This document shows positions 10,837 through 22,777 of a DNA stretch of 64,000 nt, in pieces (the stretch's first letter is position 1; every line of letters begins with the position of its first letter). Under the pieces are notes generated by a model. That model searched no databases. It was given only the letters and a program-made list of their open reading frames with translations, and had not been told where the DNA came from. The translations under genes and the position numbers were made by a program. The DNA is from Magicicada septendecula (taxonomy: Eukaryota > Arthropoda > Insecta > Hemiptera > Cicadidae): NCBI GenBank assembly GCA_034769895.1, contig CM068370.1, positions 42,513,344 through 42,577,343 on the forward strand, read 5' to 3'.

Positions 10837-11272
10837 TAAATAATTGCTTATCTAATCCGTCGAGTGACTTACTTGTAATTCCGCTTGACGCGTTTCAGGG
10901 CATATGCCCCATCTTCAGAATAATTCCTCTTCACAGAACGTCAGACATTAAGATTAAAATGTAATAAATTAAAATTAAAATCCATAGTTAAAATATTAAC
11001 TCGTCAAAATATTAAAATATATGAATGCACAGAGATGCACGCACTATCACAACATGTTGTGATAGTGCGTGCATCTCTGTGCATTCATATATTTTAATAT
11101 TTTGACGAGTTAATATTTTAACTATGGATTTTAATTTTAATTTATTACATTTTAATCTTAATGTCTGACGTTCTGTGAAGAGGAATTATTCTGAAGATGG
11201 GGCATATGCCCTGAAACGCGTCAAGCGGAATTACAAGTAAGTCACTCGACGGATTAGATAAGCAATTATTTA
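10837..11272. repeat. Perfect 436-bp palindrome (foldback insertion) inside LTR element copy 2
   Basis: Two 218-bp arms match each other as reverse complements, with no spacer, around ACATGT at 11052-11057. I found no mismatch. The right arm reads CTGAAGATGGGGCATATGCC at 11191 then CTGAAACGCGTC, and the left arm has the same on the other strand (10887-10918). The CTGAAGA, GGGC/GCCC stem and GAAACGCGTC order resembles a hammerhead ribozyme core, as found in Penelope-like terminal repeats. Two head-to-head copies of such an end would give this structure. Copy 1 shows no equivalent, although its matching region lies near or beyond the window edge. Confidence 0.9.
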
Positions 11273-11769
11273 TTTAATACAGTGACTTGGATACTTTAAA
11301 AATGAATATTAAATTTAAATGTTGTATAATTGAGTTTTCTAATGAGTTTAAACTATTTTATGAGATGTGAATTTGATAGTAATAAATAGATAAATGTTAA
11401 ATTGTTAGGTATGAAATAACACTGTTGTTAAATGTTTCAGAGGTTACGTGGAGGTATTGGTGTATGTGGTGTGTATATTTTGTGTTTATGTCAGTAGGTG
11501 AATAATGTACTGTAAGTATAAATTTTATAATACAAGTCAAATAGAATAAAATGTTTACAGGTGTTTAACTCAAATGAAAAGAGTTTAATTCAATAATAAA
11601 AATAATTTGAGATAATTTTACTAAATAGAAACTATAATTAAAAAATAATAATAACGGAAATATGAGATAAAATAAATGTTAATAATAGATTTGAAATTTG
11701 TTGGAGGAATCTAATTGTAGTGAATGAGAAATAATGAAATGATGTTATGTGAAAGATTTAGTTTAGTGA

Positions 11770-14477
11770 TTAGTGGCTAGTACGGTGGTGGCATGTGCCA
11801 CCGTAGGTAGCAGAAAGAGAAAGTGTTGGGGGTAATAGAGAGTGTTACCTCCATCGGAGGCCAAAATGGCGTAAAATGCACGGCACACCCTTTTTTACAA
11901 TTTTATATTGTATCTCGATAAATTGCCATGCCGTGCAGATAAATGATGATGATAACATGCCTGAAAGTAGAGTTGATTTCACCGACTTTTCGGGCGATTA
12001 CTGCCTTACCAGCACTAATCGTGGTTTTGGCTAGCGGTCAGCTATGGCCATAAATTAAGAACCTTGACCATAGCTGACTTGAAATTGGTTTATATTAGAA
12101 ATTGATGGGGAGTGACACTAGGGGAAATCCCGGAAACTATGGAACAGCGGCTGCCACTCTGTTCGAGTAGGAACAGCAAGGCCAGGTGGTAGACCCGCAT
12201 TAAGGGTGTGTAATTATGTAACAAAAGATATGTTGATGTCTAAATCTTTTAAATGTAACGCTGAAGCAAGGACACGGAGGTGAAAAATTCCTCCACCTAT
12301 GCCGTCCTTGTCGAAGCAAATGGGCGCCACAGTCCAACAGAATAAAACAATAGTGTGTGTGGCTGGGAGGTTGCTCAGGGGAGCAACGGATTAAAATTTT
12401 GTAACCTAAAGATGATAACTCGCTCTTGCACTAATTAAATAATTGTATTATGATTTGATAAATAGGTGTTCGTATGTTTATTATACTGTGGTTATTCTAT
12501 CTTATAAATGTATTATTTTATTGTGTTAGAGATAAGGATTGATAAAATGGGTGATGCGTATAATTTTGAAATGTGTTTGTAGTAAGGTCATTCACCTTGC
12601 TAAGAAAATCAGCTGATCAGCAATAAAATATTACTTATAAATGTTTGCAAATTTCCAATGTAACTAATGTTTGAATAGTGATTTCAATGTGTTAAAGATT
12701 TTATTTTAAATGATGAAAATAATTTGATGTAGTTGAGAATTTTAAATGATTTATGAAAGACAGTAAAAGGTAGATTTTGGGTGATTAAGATTTTGTTGGG
12801 ACATGTAGATCAGTCCAAGTTGAGCTTAAAGGGGTAATAAAGAGTAAATATTGTTATGAATAAATGTAATGTAGAATTGGAGATGTGATAGTGACACATT
12901 AGATATGGGGAATATATGTAGAGTAGTGATTGATATATTGATGTAATAAGTAAATTGAGGTATTTTGTTGTAGTTGAAGTGATGTAATGAGAATGGTAAT
13001 TAGTTGTTGGGAATTTTGTAAGAGAGGGTGGTGTGGTAGGAGTCCGCAACAAAAGGGTTGGGATGGGAGGGGACCGTTTAGCGCCGGAAAGGGTTGCCTT
13101 AGGTAGAATCCAGGGACCAAATAAGGGAATGAGCTTTTGGGAGGGAACACACATCCCGAGTACAAAGGGGTAGAGAGTATTTTTTTATATATAAGGGTAG
13201 AATGAGGCGAATTGAGTTGAGTAGTAAGTTGGTTTTAGAGATTGTTTGATAGATGTTTTGATAGAGAAGGGTGTCATATTAGTTAAAGTCAGAGGGGGAA
13301 GATTATAAATGTATAAATGCCATGTTGATACAATCAAGTTATTACGAATAGTTATATCACCCAAACTAATGGAGAATGAGAATGTTAAAGAAAAAGAGTC
13401 ATAGTAAAATATATAGAATTTTAATGGAAACAAGTGACAAACTTTAATAGAATTTGAGAATAAAGTAAAGTTGTAAAATGTGTAATTTGGAGTAATTTAA
13501 ATGTCAATTTTATTGTTAATTGTAATAATACTATGGTAATTTTAAATGTCTTATTTTATTATGTTTGAAGGTAAAATTTTAAAGAGGTTTAATGCATTTT
13601 CTGAGGTGGCTTACGTATAACCTGTGTAGGTCAAGGTTGTGGACTTGACCCAGTTTTATCAGCTGATGGGTGATGTTAGAAACTAGACTAGTTTTGGCAA
13701 TGAAGTAATGCGAATTTTGTTGTTTAATTAATTTAAATAATTTTAAATTTTCTTAATATTGGGAAAAGTATGTTTTAATAAATTAAAAATTTTTTTTTTT
13801 TTAAATCTTGATTTTTGTGCCTGCCAGCTAATTGATGTTTTTTGAATTTTGATTGTAGTGTTGTTTATGTGTATTACTAGGGTTTTATTGAATTATATTG
13901 TTTAGTAGGTATGTATAATCACATGTTAGGATAAATGAATTCATGTTTTAATTAGATGTTCAATTTGTTGGTTTTTCTGAGTATTAATAGGAATGAAGAA
14001 AATTGATAAAGGTAAATAAAAGGTTTCTTTTGGTCTTGAACTTAAAAGAATTGTGAATTTAAAGATAAATATTTTGTGACTTGTAAATGATGAGTTTGTT
14101 TATAAGATATTATGTGAGTGTGTACAAGCCCAGTAACTGCTAAAGGCAGCCCAGTGTGCATGGTAGGGGGAACATATCGGTTGAGGATCTGGCATGATAC
14201 AAGACCAGGGGTTTGGATTTTGGGGTGGCATGTTAAACGGTTAGGTGCGCTGTGGTGCGTGTCTGTTCGATTTTATGGTGTTGGGATCTCGTATAGAGAA
14301 GTCCAGTGATCTCGTTCAGATGCGGCCATAGTCGCCGAGCCAGGGGGGTTGTTTACCCATGATGTATAAGAACAAATGGGGGATTGTTGGCACCATATCC
14401 TCACCGGTCCTCTTAGGGGCTTAACAATGAGATTTCTTCTGTTTCGACAGAAGACGTCTCATTGGGGGGGGGGGTAT
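11770..14477 (+). other. Conserved non-coding internal region of LTR element (copy 2)
   Basis: Colinear with 780-3683 of copy 1. Conserved blocks (for example TTTTGGCTAGCGG, CAGCGGCTGCCACTCTG, GGGCGCCACAGTCCA, AGTGTGTGTGGCTGGGAGG) alternate with freely diverging AT-rich spacers, and all frames are full of stops. That pattern suggests selection on RNA or DNA signals rather than protein. Three hairpins (11828-11852, 12037-12078, 12267-12310) are kept in both copies. Possible roles are packaging, dimerisation or translation control. None is shown. Confidence 0.65.
12267..12310 (+). other. Conserved RNA-like hairpin 3 (copy 2)
   Basis: CAAGGAC (12267-12273) pairs with GTCCTTG (12304-12310), and an inner GGAGG pairs with CCTCC. 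Compared with CAGAGAC/GTCTCTG at 1261-1306, two neighbouring pairs have been exchanged on both sides. Confidence 0.65.
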
Positions 14478-15631
14478 TGTAATGGGGCAGAAAAGGGGGC
14501 TTTCTATTTTATTAAATTTGGGTGTTATTTTATTAAAGATTTTAAATTCATTTTTCATCTGTGGGGACAGCCACGTGTTTGAGTAGAAGCGTAGTTTCGA
14601 ACAAAGGAACTGTGGTGAAACAATTGTAAAGGAATGTGCGGGTTGACAATTCTTAGAAGTTTGCGTTTTGTGTGACACCTGCGCCCAAACGCACTCACAT
14701 CGGCGGAGCGCAGATGACGCCAAGAAACACAAAACCAACATGGCCTGGTGGTGAATTCTTTTAACATGTGCGTTTATGACGGCGGAAATGAAACTTAGTC
14801 CCGCCTATTTGTGACGTCGACCAGTGAACACTGAATATCGTCGACGTCAAATACACGAAAAACCCATGTGTTGAATGAACAGTGACGGACGATTCGATCA
14901 CAAGGCATTGAAAATTTCCGCTCTGTCCGAGCGTTTGGAGGGAGGCGCGATGATAACTTTCTTCCCAGTCGACTAACGATATAGGCCACGCGTGGCACCT
15001 ATCAGTCTTCTGCCCGGGCAAATCTTCATTTTTTTTAAGTCGGCCGACAAAACATCCATGTGATTCTCCAAAAAATATGTATAACAGTGTAATCAGTGCT
15101 GAACAGTGAATATCAAAAGCTATTAAAGCAATAATATAAACTTATCAACGTCAAGAAAATGAAAGACTTTGAGAGACGCGTCAGGTGGTCGAGGAAGAGG
15201 ATGCTTCATACGTAATGTTACCAAATTGAATAAAAATTATCATCATTATATTTTTGTATACACTGGGGTTGGGATAAATTAATGGTGTGAATGTGAGAAT
15301 GGGCAGACTGGGCTGTTAAGTATAAGATGAATATTAAAATGTGTTAATATAAGATGTTTCACGAATATTTAATGAACTTTTAATTTGTCTTGATTTTGGG
15401 AAAGAATATGTCATGATTAGAAAACAATACAAAAAATGAAATAATTATATATTAAAAATTTTTTATTCTCTTCACAAAATGCGAGTTGCGTCAGTTCTTA
15501 AAATAACCCTAAATCATGCTTGCATTCTAACGTTCATGTGACGAGACCCTGGGCAGAGAGAAGAGATTCGTTAAGGTAAGAATAATAATAATTTTGTGTA
15601 TTTGTATTTGTAATGTGAATATATTATCACA
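14478..15631 (+). repeat. 3' LTR of copy 2
   Basis: Follows the polypurine tract (11 consecutive G, 14464-14474) and the bases TAT. Starts TGTAATGGGGCAG and ends TTATCACA, followed by the TAGA target duplication. AAGGTAAG here (GT at 15576-15577) corresponds to AAGGTGAG in the 5' LTR. Confidence 0.92.
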
Positions 15632-15688
15632 TAGAACATGCTAATATAATATAATATTTTAAACTCTTTCAATAATATAACTTTATAA

Positions 15689-16811
15689 TCTATATATATA
15701 TATATATATATAACTCAAAGTCTGAGGATTTATGGGTACTGAATACAAATCCACACCGTTACGCTGATTGCCACCAAATTTTGCACAGGCAACCTTTGAC
15801 ACAAGGCGAAAAATACTGTCTAACTGGGAATTTGATATTTTGCCCCGTCCGCACGATTTAGGCCCTTTAATTATGACTTTTTGTTGACGCGTATAAAGAT
15901 GTCAGCAACACCATGGAGACCAGAATTAATTACCATAGTAACAAGTAAATAAACAAATGTTCTTCAGCGAAATCGGAACTGTACCTTTATCTATTCCTGC
16001 AGTTTTTAATGTTTTTAATATGCGATTGTATTGATATATTTTGTAATGTTGCATACAGATACATCTATATATTTTGTAATTGTCTTAAATGATTTTAAAA
16101 TTTATGTTTATTTGTATTTCTGATGATGCAATGAATAAGTAATGAAATGTATTAAATACTACTACTAAACATCTCAAAAACACCATGGAGACCAGAATTA
16201 ATTACCATAGTAACAAATAAATAAACAAAAGCTATTTAGTGACATCGGAACTGTACATTTATTCATTCCTGCAGTACATTTTCTATGTTTTATATAATAT
16301 GCGATTGTATCAATATATTACGATATGGAAAAGAAGTAGTGTACTAATTGTAAATTGTCCTATTACTTAATGCAAAGCGAAAATATGTGTTGTTTTCATT
16401 TGTGATGTTAGGTGAGACAACGATTTTTGCTTTTTAGTTTACTGCTGAAATAAGTAAAAGCCATGGTTGAGGAAAACATGACAGTTAATGTGTTATACAA
16501 TGCTTCTAACACAGTAACACTTAAAAAAAATATTTAGCGTTTTTGATTTAACAGGTACTTTATAAATATCTCCAAAGGCTTTACAAACTGGTACTTTTAA
16601 ATCTCCAAAGGCTGTTGCACCAACATAATAATTTAGCACAAATTAAAATAGTACAAGTGTTTGAAAACAGCTTTGGAGAGAATTTGACTAATGAGTACAA
16701 AATAGTTATACGAGCGGACAGAACGCCATATAGACATAGACAATAAAAATTATATTAAAATACTTATTAAAAGTCAAATGTTCGCGTGCGGAAGCCATGG
16801 GTAACAGCTAG
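15689..16811 (+). mobile_element. Non-autonomous Helitron
   Basis: Starts with TC (15689-15690) after an A, followed by (TA)n and AACTCAAAGTCTGAGG. Ends GGGTAACAGCTAG followed by T, so it sits between A and T with no target duplication, as Helitrons do. A short GC-rich segment (CGCGTGCGGAAGCC) lies just before the CTAG end, where Helitrons carry a hairpin. There is no RepHel frame. An internal segment starting CACCATGGAGACCAG at 15909 recurs at 16181, 272 bp later, with good identity through CCTGCAG. Confidence 0.85.
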
Positions 16812-16897
16812 TATAAAATATAAAACTCTTTCAAACTAGTTTGTTCTGTTCCATTTTGAACTTGAAATAATGTGTATTTTTTCAATTTGCCTTCTAG

Positions 16898-17033
16898 TTG
16901 GTGTGGTGATATTTCTCATTCTGCTGATTGCAATAATTATTGTGGCTGCGTCTGGTTCACGTCCTGTGCCTACTGCACCAGTTATTGATGGTCGTTACAC
17001 AAAGGCTGCCACTTCTTGTGGATATGTAGAAGG
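16898..17033 (+). CDS. Nrt: Neurotactin-like gene, exon encoding the transmembrane segment
   Basis: The exon lies between the acceptor TTGCCTTCTAG (AG 16896-16897) and a consensus donor GTAAGT at 17034. It starts in phase with two bases completing a codon and ends with GG of a Gly codon. It encodes a single strongly hydrophobic helix (GVVIFLILLIAIIIVAAS) followed by a short stalk (SGSRPVPTAPVIDG) and ATSCGYVEG. A membrane helix placed just before a cholinesterase-like domain is the layout of Neurotactin, a type II membrane glycoprotein with a cytoplasmic N-terminus. Glutactin, gliotactin and neuroligins have other layouts. No cytoplasmic exons are recognised upstream; they may lie before the window, so the gene is partial here. 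The next intron (17034-27951) is 10.9 kb and full of transposons. Confidence 0.8.
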
Positions 17034-17153
17034 GTAAGTATACTTTGCAAACAGGATTTTAACTAGCCTTTAATACATTTTTCATTCTTTCCACGATCTA
17101 ATTGACCATGATATTAATTGACGACTCATTGTGCACTTGGTGAAACATATTAA

Positions 17154-17615
17154 TACAAAGGTTTTTAAAAATATATAAAAACTCGGTATGTTACACAGTG
17201 TTTATTTAACTCTGACAGCTGTTTCAGCTTCTCAAGCTATTGCCAAAGAGATCAGTGATGTATCCAGATATGTGTGGAGTGTGAAGATGGAGGGGATGGT
17301 TTTAGGATCTAAGGGAAGATCAAGTGTCTGTAAAAACTAAATATAATCTGAATGCAAAATATAAAAATTAACTAAACTAAATAACAGCTTTTAATAAAGG
17401 GGATACACAGAATTCAGTTTGTTCATTTGTTAAATTTTTGTTACTTTTTATTGCATAGGCCTACACACCGTAAACAGATGTTCACCACCCTAACATCCCT
17501 ATTTAGTTGTTCACTGGTCTCTTTGGCAATAGCTTGAGAAGCTACAACAGCTGTCAGAGTTAAATAAAAACTGTGAGACATACCGAGTGTTTATATATTT
17601 TTAAAAACCTTTGTA
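17154..17615. repeat. Foldback element in neurotactin intron
   Basis: The left arm begins TACAAAGG and the right arm ends CCTTTGTA. Arms of roughly 120-125 bp are near-perfect inverted copies; for example AGCTTCTCAAGCTATTGCCA on the left matches TGGCAATAGCTTGAGAAGCT on the right. About 210 bp of unrelated sequence separates them. It starts 120 bp after the donor site of the transmembrane exon. No transposase frame. Confidence 0.8.
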
Positions 17616-17979
17616 TGTAATTGATCATTAGTTCATCAAAATTATTACTACAGGCTATCTTCTTAATAACACTATTCATACAACATTGTTCAACAATTGT
17701 GTATGCTCTATATGACGATGGTTGGCGTATAATATTAATAGGGAATATTAAAAATTGGGCATTATAAAGCACTACGCACTGAAGATGTGTATTAAAGTAG
17801 TTGTTGAGCCTTTACCTTGAAACACCTTAAAATTTAATATTTGATATTGATTACATTGAATAATATTGAGGACAAGACCTATTATTGTAGATTATTTAAA
17901 CTTGTCATTAACCTAAATAGTATTTTTTTTTAAATTGACAAAACTTGGAAGTCTATTAATTATTTTATTATTCCGACTA
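17616..17979. other. Unassigned intron stretch
   Basis: AT-rich, no recognisable element between the foldback and the minus-strand LINE. Confidence 0.4.
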
Positions 17980-20900
17980 TACAATGTTTACACATTTTCC
18001 GGAACCAAAGATTACAGAATTGGTTGAATTCTCATCTTCCACTGCTGCTTGTCCATCCAAAGATCTTCTTCAATTTCTCATTCCCTCAATATAGTCTGAA
18101 TTTCTTCTATCCAGGTGATAGGTGATCTTCCTCTTTTCCTTCTTCCTGGTGGGATCCATTCCATAACTCTTCTTGGCAATATTTCCTGTGCCATTATTTT
18201 CGTGTCTCCATACCATTGTAATTTTTTGTTTGGATAAAATCAACAATTGAATTTTTCACATACATTCTGTCTTTAATAACTTCATTTCTAATTTTCTCAC
18301 ATCTGAATACTCTTGCCGAACGTCTCCAAAAGTCCATCTCTGCTGTCATTAATTTTGTTCACGTGTGTTTATTGGTAGTCCAAACTTCTGAGCTCTAAGT
18401 CATGATACTTCTGACAATGGTTTTTAGTTTCTGATTTAATTTGCTTATCCCACAGGATTCCATTTAATGTAGATATAGCCATCTGTCCGAAATTAATTCT
18501 GGATTGTGTTTCTTTGTCTGGCTTCCCACTGGGCCTAATTTTCATCCCTAAATACTTGTATTCCTCTGTATCCTCTGTACGCATGACTTCCTCCAATATC
18601 AAGTCTTGCTGAAGATCACCTATTGTCATGTATTTTGTTGTATTCACCTTTAGTCCCCATTTCTGATATTCCTGTATCATTTTTCTGGTCATGCACTTTA
18701 TGTCTTTATCTTTAAAATCTTGAGCCAAAAGTCATCAGCAAACTGTAATGAATAAACTGTATCACCATCAAGTGGAATTCCCATGTTCCTGCACATTTTT
18801 GTCCAAGTCTCTATTTGCTTTCTTCATATACATTTTGAAATGCATGGGTGATAGACAACCAGTGGCGAAGCGTGACAAAATAATTTGGGTATACATAAAA
18901 ATACTAGCCAAAAGCAACCTCTTATTAAGATTGGTGACATTCTTAATGACCCAGTAAAACTGTGGTAAATAGAGTTAATGCTACCTCCATCAGATAATAG
19001 CTAAGTGACTGTCTCAAACACAAGCATTTCATTATATAATTTGGCCTAAATATCAAGGAAAAGCTATCGTAGGCCTAAATATCAAGAAAAAGCTATCGTA
19101 CTGTTATTGGCGTCCTTTATGAATCTTAATTAGAAAATATTGCTAGAAAAATATAAATTTTATTGACATTTTTTAATGGTGACAAATCTGGATTACTGTA
19201 GGCATTACACAAACTTCCATATTTTCTTGTAAATGAGTTTTACATGCCGTGTCTTACGTTTTCTTAGTTTTAGCTATGGAATCAGCTCCCGAGAGATTGC
19301 CGTGCAATGTTGAATCACTCTGTGTATGTTCTTTCATAAAAGACTCTTCCGCTGCCAATAAATTTTAAGTTTCTGAATAATTACCCTTATTAATAGATTG
19401 CTCATTTTCCTTATGCACTATATAAGCTCCCATAAAAGCTATAAAATATCCCATAAAAGGTCATTCTTTCTTTCCTAAATAACAAACATCTATCAAACAG
19501 GCTACTATCCTTCGATTTTGTGCCACATTTTTATTGTGATGTAGGCCTACTGCTTAAATTCTAGGAGTTTTGGCCAAACAATATTCAATTTTGTTATGCC
19601 GTAGCATGTGAAATGTCTCAGAATTTTTATGAGTTTTGCTACCAGCATGTTTAGCGGCTTAGCTTGAAATTTTTTTATAGTGCCTACTCCAAGGTTGCTC
19701 CCATGGTTCCTTTTCATTAAATATCAAACAATAATAGCAGTGCAGAGTTTTGTTTTGCTTACAACCAGAGAGCCACCTATACAAAACGTTCTGAAATTTT
19801 CTGACAACTTTTCCATCATTCTGCGACAAATCTAAAAACGCCCGAGATATTTTTAACTTTAGCAGTACCTTTCACTCTAAATGTAACGTACTGATTTCGT
19901 ATTTTACCAAAAATTCTAGTGAATCAAAGTTGTCAGAGTTTATACGAAATACTTCTGCAGTAGAATTGGTACTAACTGTATTCGTTTTGCTCATTTAAAC
20001 CAAGTAAACAGTGTGTTTAAAGCACTCAAAAGGATGACACTTAAAACAATGTATTATTAAATAATTAGTATGTAAGTGGTTACACACTTCTTAGTCTATA
20101 ACATTATTTTCAAAATTAAAAATAATTTGTAAAATCAACAAAAACAAATATACGCGAGGACAATGAAACAAACACAGGTGGCCAAGCGAGAATTCTGTGC
20201 TCTTTAGTCTGGGGAAGACGTGTCTTCTAATGTGATGTACGGGACGCATTTTTATGCTGCGCGCGCACGTCCGCTCCCGTTGTCGTCAACCGAAGCCCTC
20301 CTCACCTCCAGCCTTGTTAAAAAGACATTTCAAGTAACGTCTACCCTGATACTCACCGTACAATTGCAATGTTCCATGGCTCATACTCGCGTCATGTCGC
20401 GGACATTTAACTTCTTAAGTTAGTTTTGTATCCTTTCGTAGTAACTTACACAGCTTAATTCATAAATAAAAATGAATTATCTTATGGATAAATTATTTGG
20501 GGAGACAGTGTCTACCTTGTCTCCTCTGACGCTTCGCCACTGTAGGCAACATCCATGGCATAAACCTTTTTCCACTTGATACCCTGGTGACAAATTCATT
20601 GCTATTTTTATTCTCGATATCAAATTCATTCCTATTTTTATTCTTGATATTGAATTGTTGTAGAAATTTTATATAGATTTTATGATAATGGAGTTGATAC
20701 TAGTTGATCTTAAAGCTGTTCACAGATTGGCTAATGGTACATTGTCATAGGCTTTTCAGTGTCAATAAAAACTAAATGAAGAGGTTGTGATCGAATTGTT
20801 TTCTTTTCAATTATTTGCTGTAAGAAGAAAAAATGATCTATAGTTGCTCTACCAACTCTGAAACCTGTTCTACCAACTTGTTCTTCAGCCTCATTTCCTG

Positions 20901-21240
20901 ATATTCAGCTTCTAAAAAATGTTTAAGTACTCTTCCCAAAAGCCTACTTAGTGTGCTAGTAACTGTTATGCCTCTATAGTTTTTACAATCATCTTTGTTT
21001 CCCTTCTTGTGTATTGTAGAAATGTATCCTTTCTTCCAGTCTGATGGTACATCTTCTCCATTCAGACATTTTTCAATAACTCTGCGGGAATATTTCCAAT
21101 TCCAGCTGCTCTTCCATTCTTCAGAGACTTTATACAATATTTATATCCAAGCAAATATAATCATCTGATATTTCTCCTAAATTCCCTTCAATGTCTTCCA
21201 AATATTCTTCTTTACTCTCTACCAATACCTACCCTTACTT
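17980..21240 (-). pseudogene. Decayed LINE (endonuclease/reverse-transcriptase type) on the minus strand
   Basis: Read on the minus strand, a reverse transcriptase is recognisable in pieces. EDVPSDWKKGYISTIHKKG and DDCKNYRGITVTSTLSRLLG (21060-20930) are followed by a GFRVGRATIDHFFFLQQII-type segment and PLHLVFIDTEKP (20870-20760). After the interruption by a hAT element come LQFADDF with the catalytic FADD (18731-18742), QKWGLKVNTTKY and YKYLGMKIRPSGKPDKE. The C-terminal tail (RRSARVFRCEKIRNEVIKD and downstream, to about 18000) is also present. There are several frameshifts and stops, so it is inactive. The clade is not certain; RTE- or CR1/L2-like is my guess. It lies antisense in the first intron of the host gene. 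Confidence 0.8.
18860..20542 (-). mobile_element. hAT element with TTF-finger transposase remnant, inserted in the LINE
   Basis: Terminal inverted repeats CAGTGGCGAAGCGT (left) and ACGCTTCGCCACTG (right), flanked by 8-bp target duplications TAGACAAC (18852-18859) and TAGGCAAC (20543-20550). The 8-bp duplication and CAGTGG ends are hAT hallmarks. On the minus strand a degraded frame reads RWLSGCKQNKTLHCYYC then LIFNEKEPWEQPW near 19800-19690, the cysteine pattern of the TTF-type zinc finger at the N-terminus of ZMYM1-like hAT transposases. Further along, RIVACLIDVCYLGKKEWPF-like sequence fits the same family. Stops and frameshifts are frequent, so it is inactive. Confidence 0.82.
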
Positions 21241-22053
21241 CTCAAGATTATAGTGAGATATACCTAAATCCCTTAATTTCCCTGGAGCTTCTTCATAAAT
21301 TCCTGCGGATTGTCCATTTATTCAAACATGGCAGCTTGTCCACTCATCCCAGAGCGCAAATGCAAAATGTAGCAATAAACTGAGAAGAAAAAGCTCTTGG
21401 TATTGGATTATTGATAGATTGTGAAATTTACACCCTAATCAGGTTACAGCTTTAAAAATATACAACTGTTTAAGGGAAAATGGTTGTAAACTTCTGTTAA
21501 CAATGATTTTATTGCTGTCATTTAAAAACACTATTTATTACAGAATATGAGGAAAATCAAACAAGAAATGTATATTAGTAATAGAAGTGAGTGAATTAAG
21601 GAGGGGGTGTCCCTGGTCCCTGGTTCATAGAACTGTTTCTCTGGCTTATGACAGCAATATTTTTGCTTTTCAAGGGAACATTATTTTGTTATGTCAATGC
21701 ACAAACAATTTGTTTTTTAGCTAAGTATACCCCCTTGTTAAGAAACTTTATTCACACTTTGGTTAATAGTAAAGCTGCCAGGATATCCAAACAAATCATA
21801 GTGAAAATATTGGAAATCTTCGATGTAGAAAATATCACATTTTCATGTTTTCAGCACTGATGTGGTGGCTTTTGGTAGGCCAAGAGAGCTTCTTTTTAAA
21901 ATTAAAAAAAGTGTCACAAAGTTTTAAGGTGTAACATTGCTTAACAATGGGCTTGCAGAAGACAAGCCATAGACAGCCTTGATTATTGTTCTAGAGAAGC
22001 CAAATCAACATCAGCTATACTGCCATTACAGAGAAGGAAACAAGGAAATACAA
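21241..22053. other. Unassigned intron stretch
   Basis: No coding region or terminal repeat recognised. A few residual LINE-like bits may continue to about 21340. Confidence 0.4.

Positions 22054-22777
<724 letters not shown>

Larger units (their letters stand above)
7780..15631 (+). mobile_element. Complete non-autonomous LTR retrotransposon, copy 2 (gag-like ORF, no pol)
   Basis: Two LTRs of about 1155 bp (7780-8934 and 14478-15631) start TGTAA and end TTATCACA. They are flanked by the same four bases, TAGA (7776-7779 and 15632-15635). By hand I count about 22 differences between the LTRs, roughly 2%, which suggests a fairly recent insertion. A primer-binding-site candidate (TGGTGCTTCCGAAG) follows the 5' LTR, and a G-tract (14464-14474) precedes the 3' LTR. 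The 5.5 kb internal part has one long ORF (9155-10468), a perfect 436-bp palindrome and a long region with conserved hairpins. I find no protease, reverse transcriptase, RNase H or integrase motif in any frame, so it would need enzymes from another element. Confidence 0.9.
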
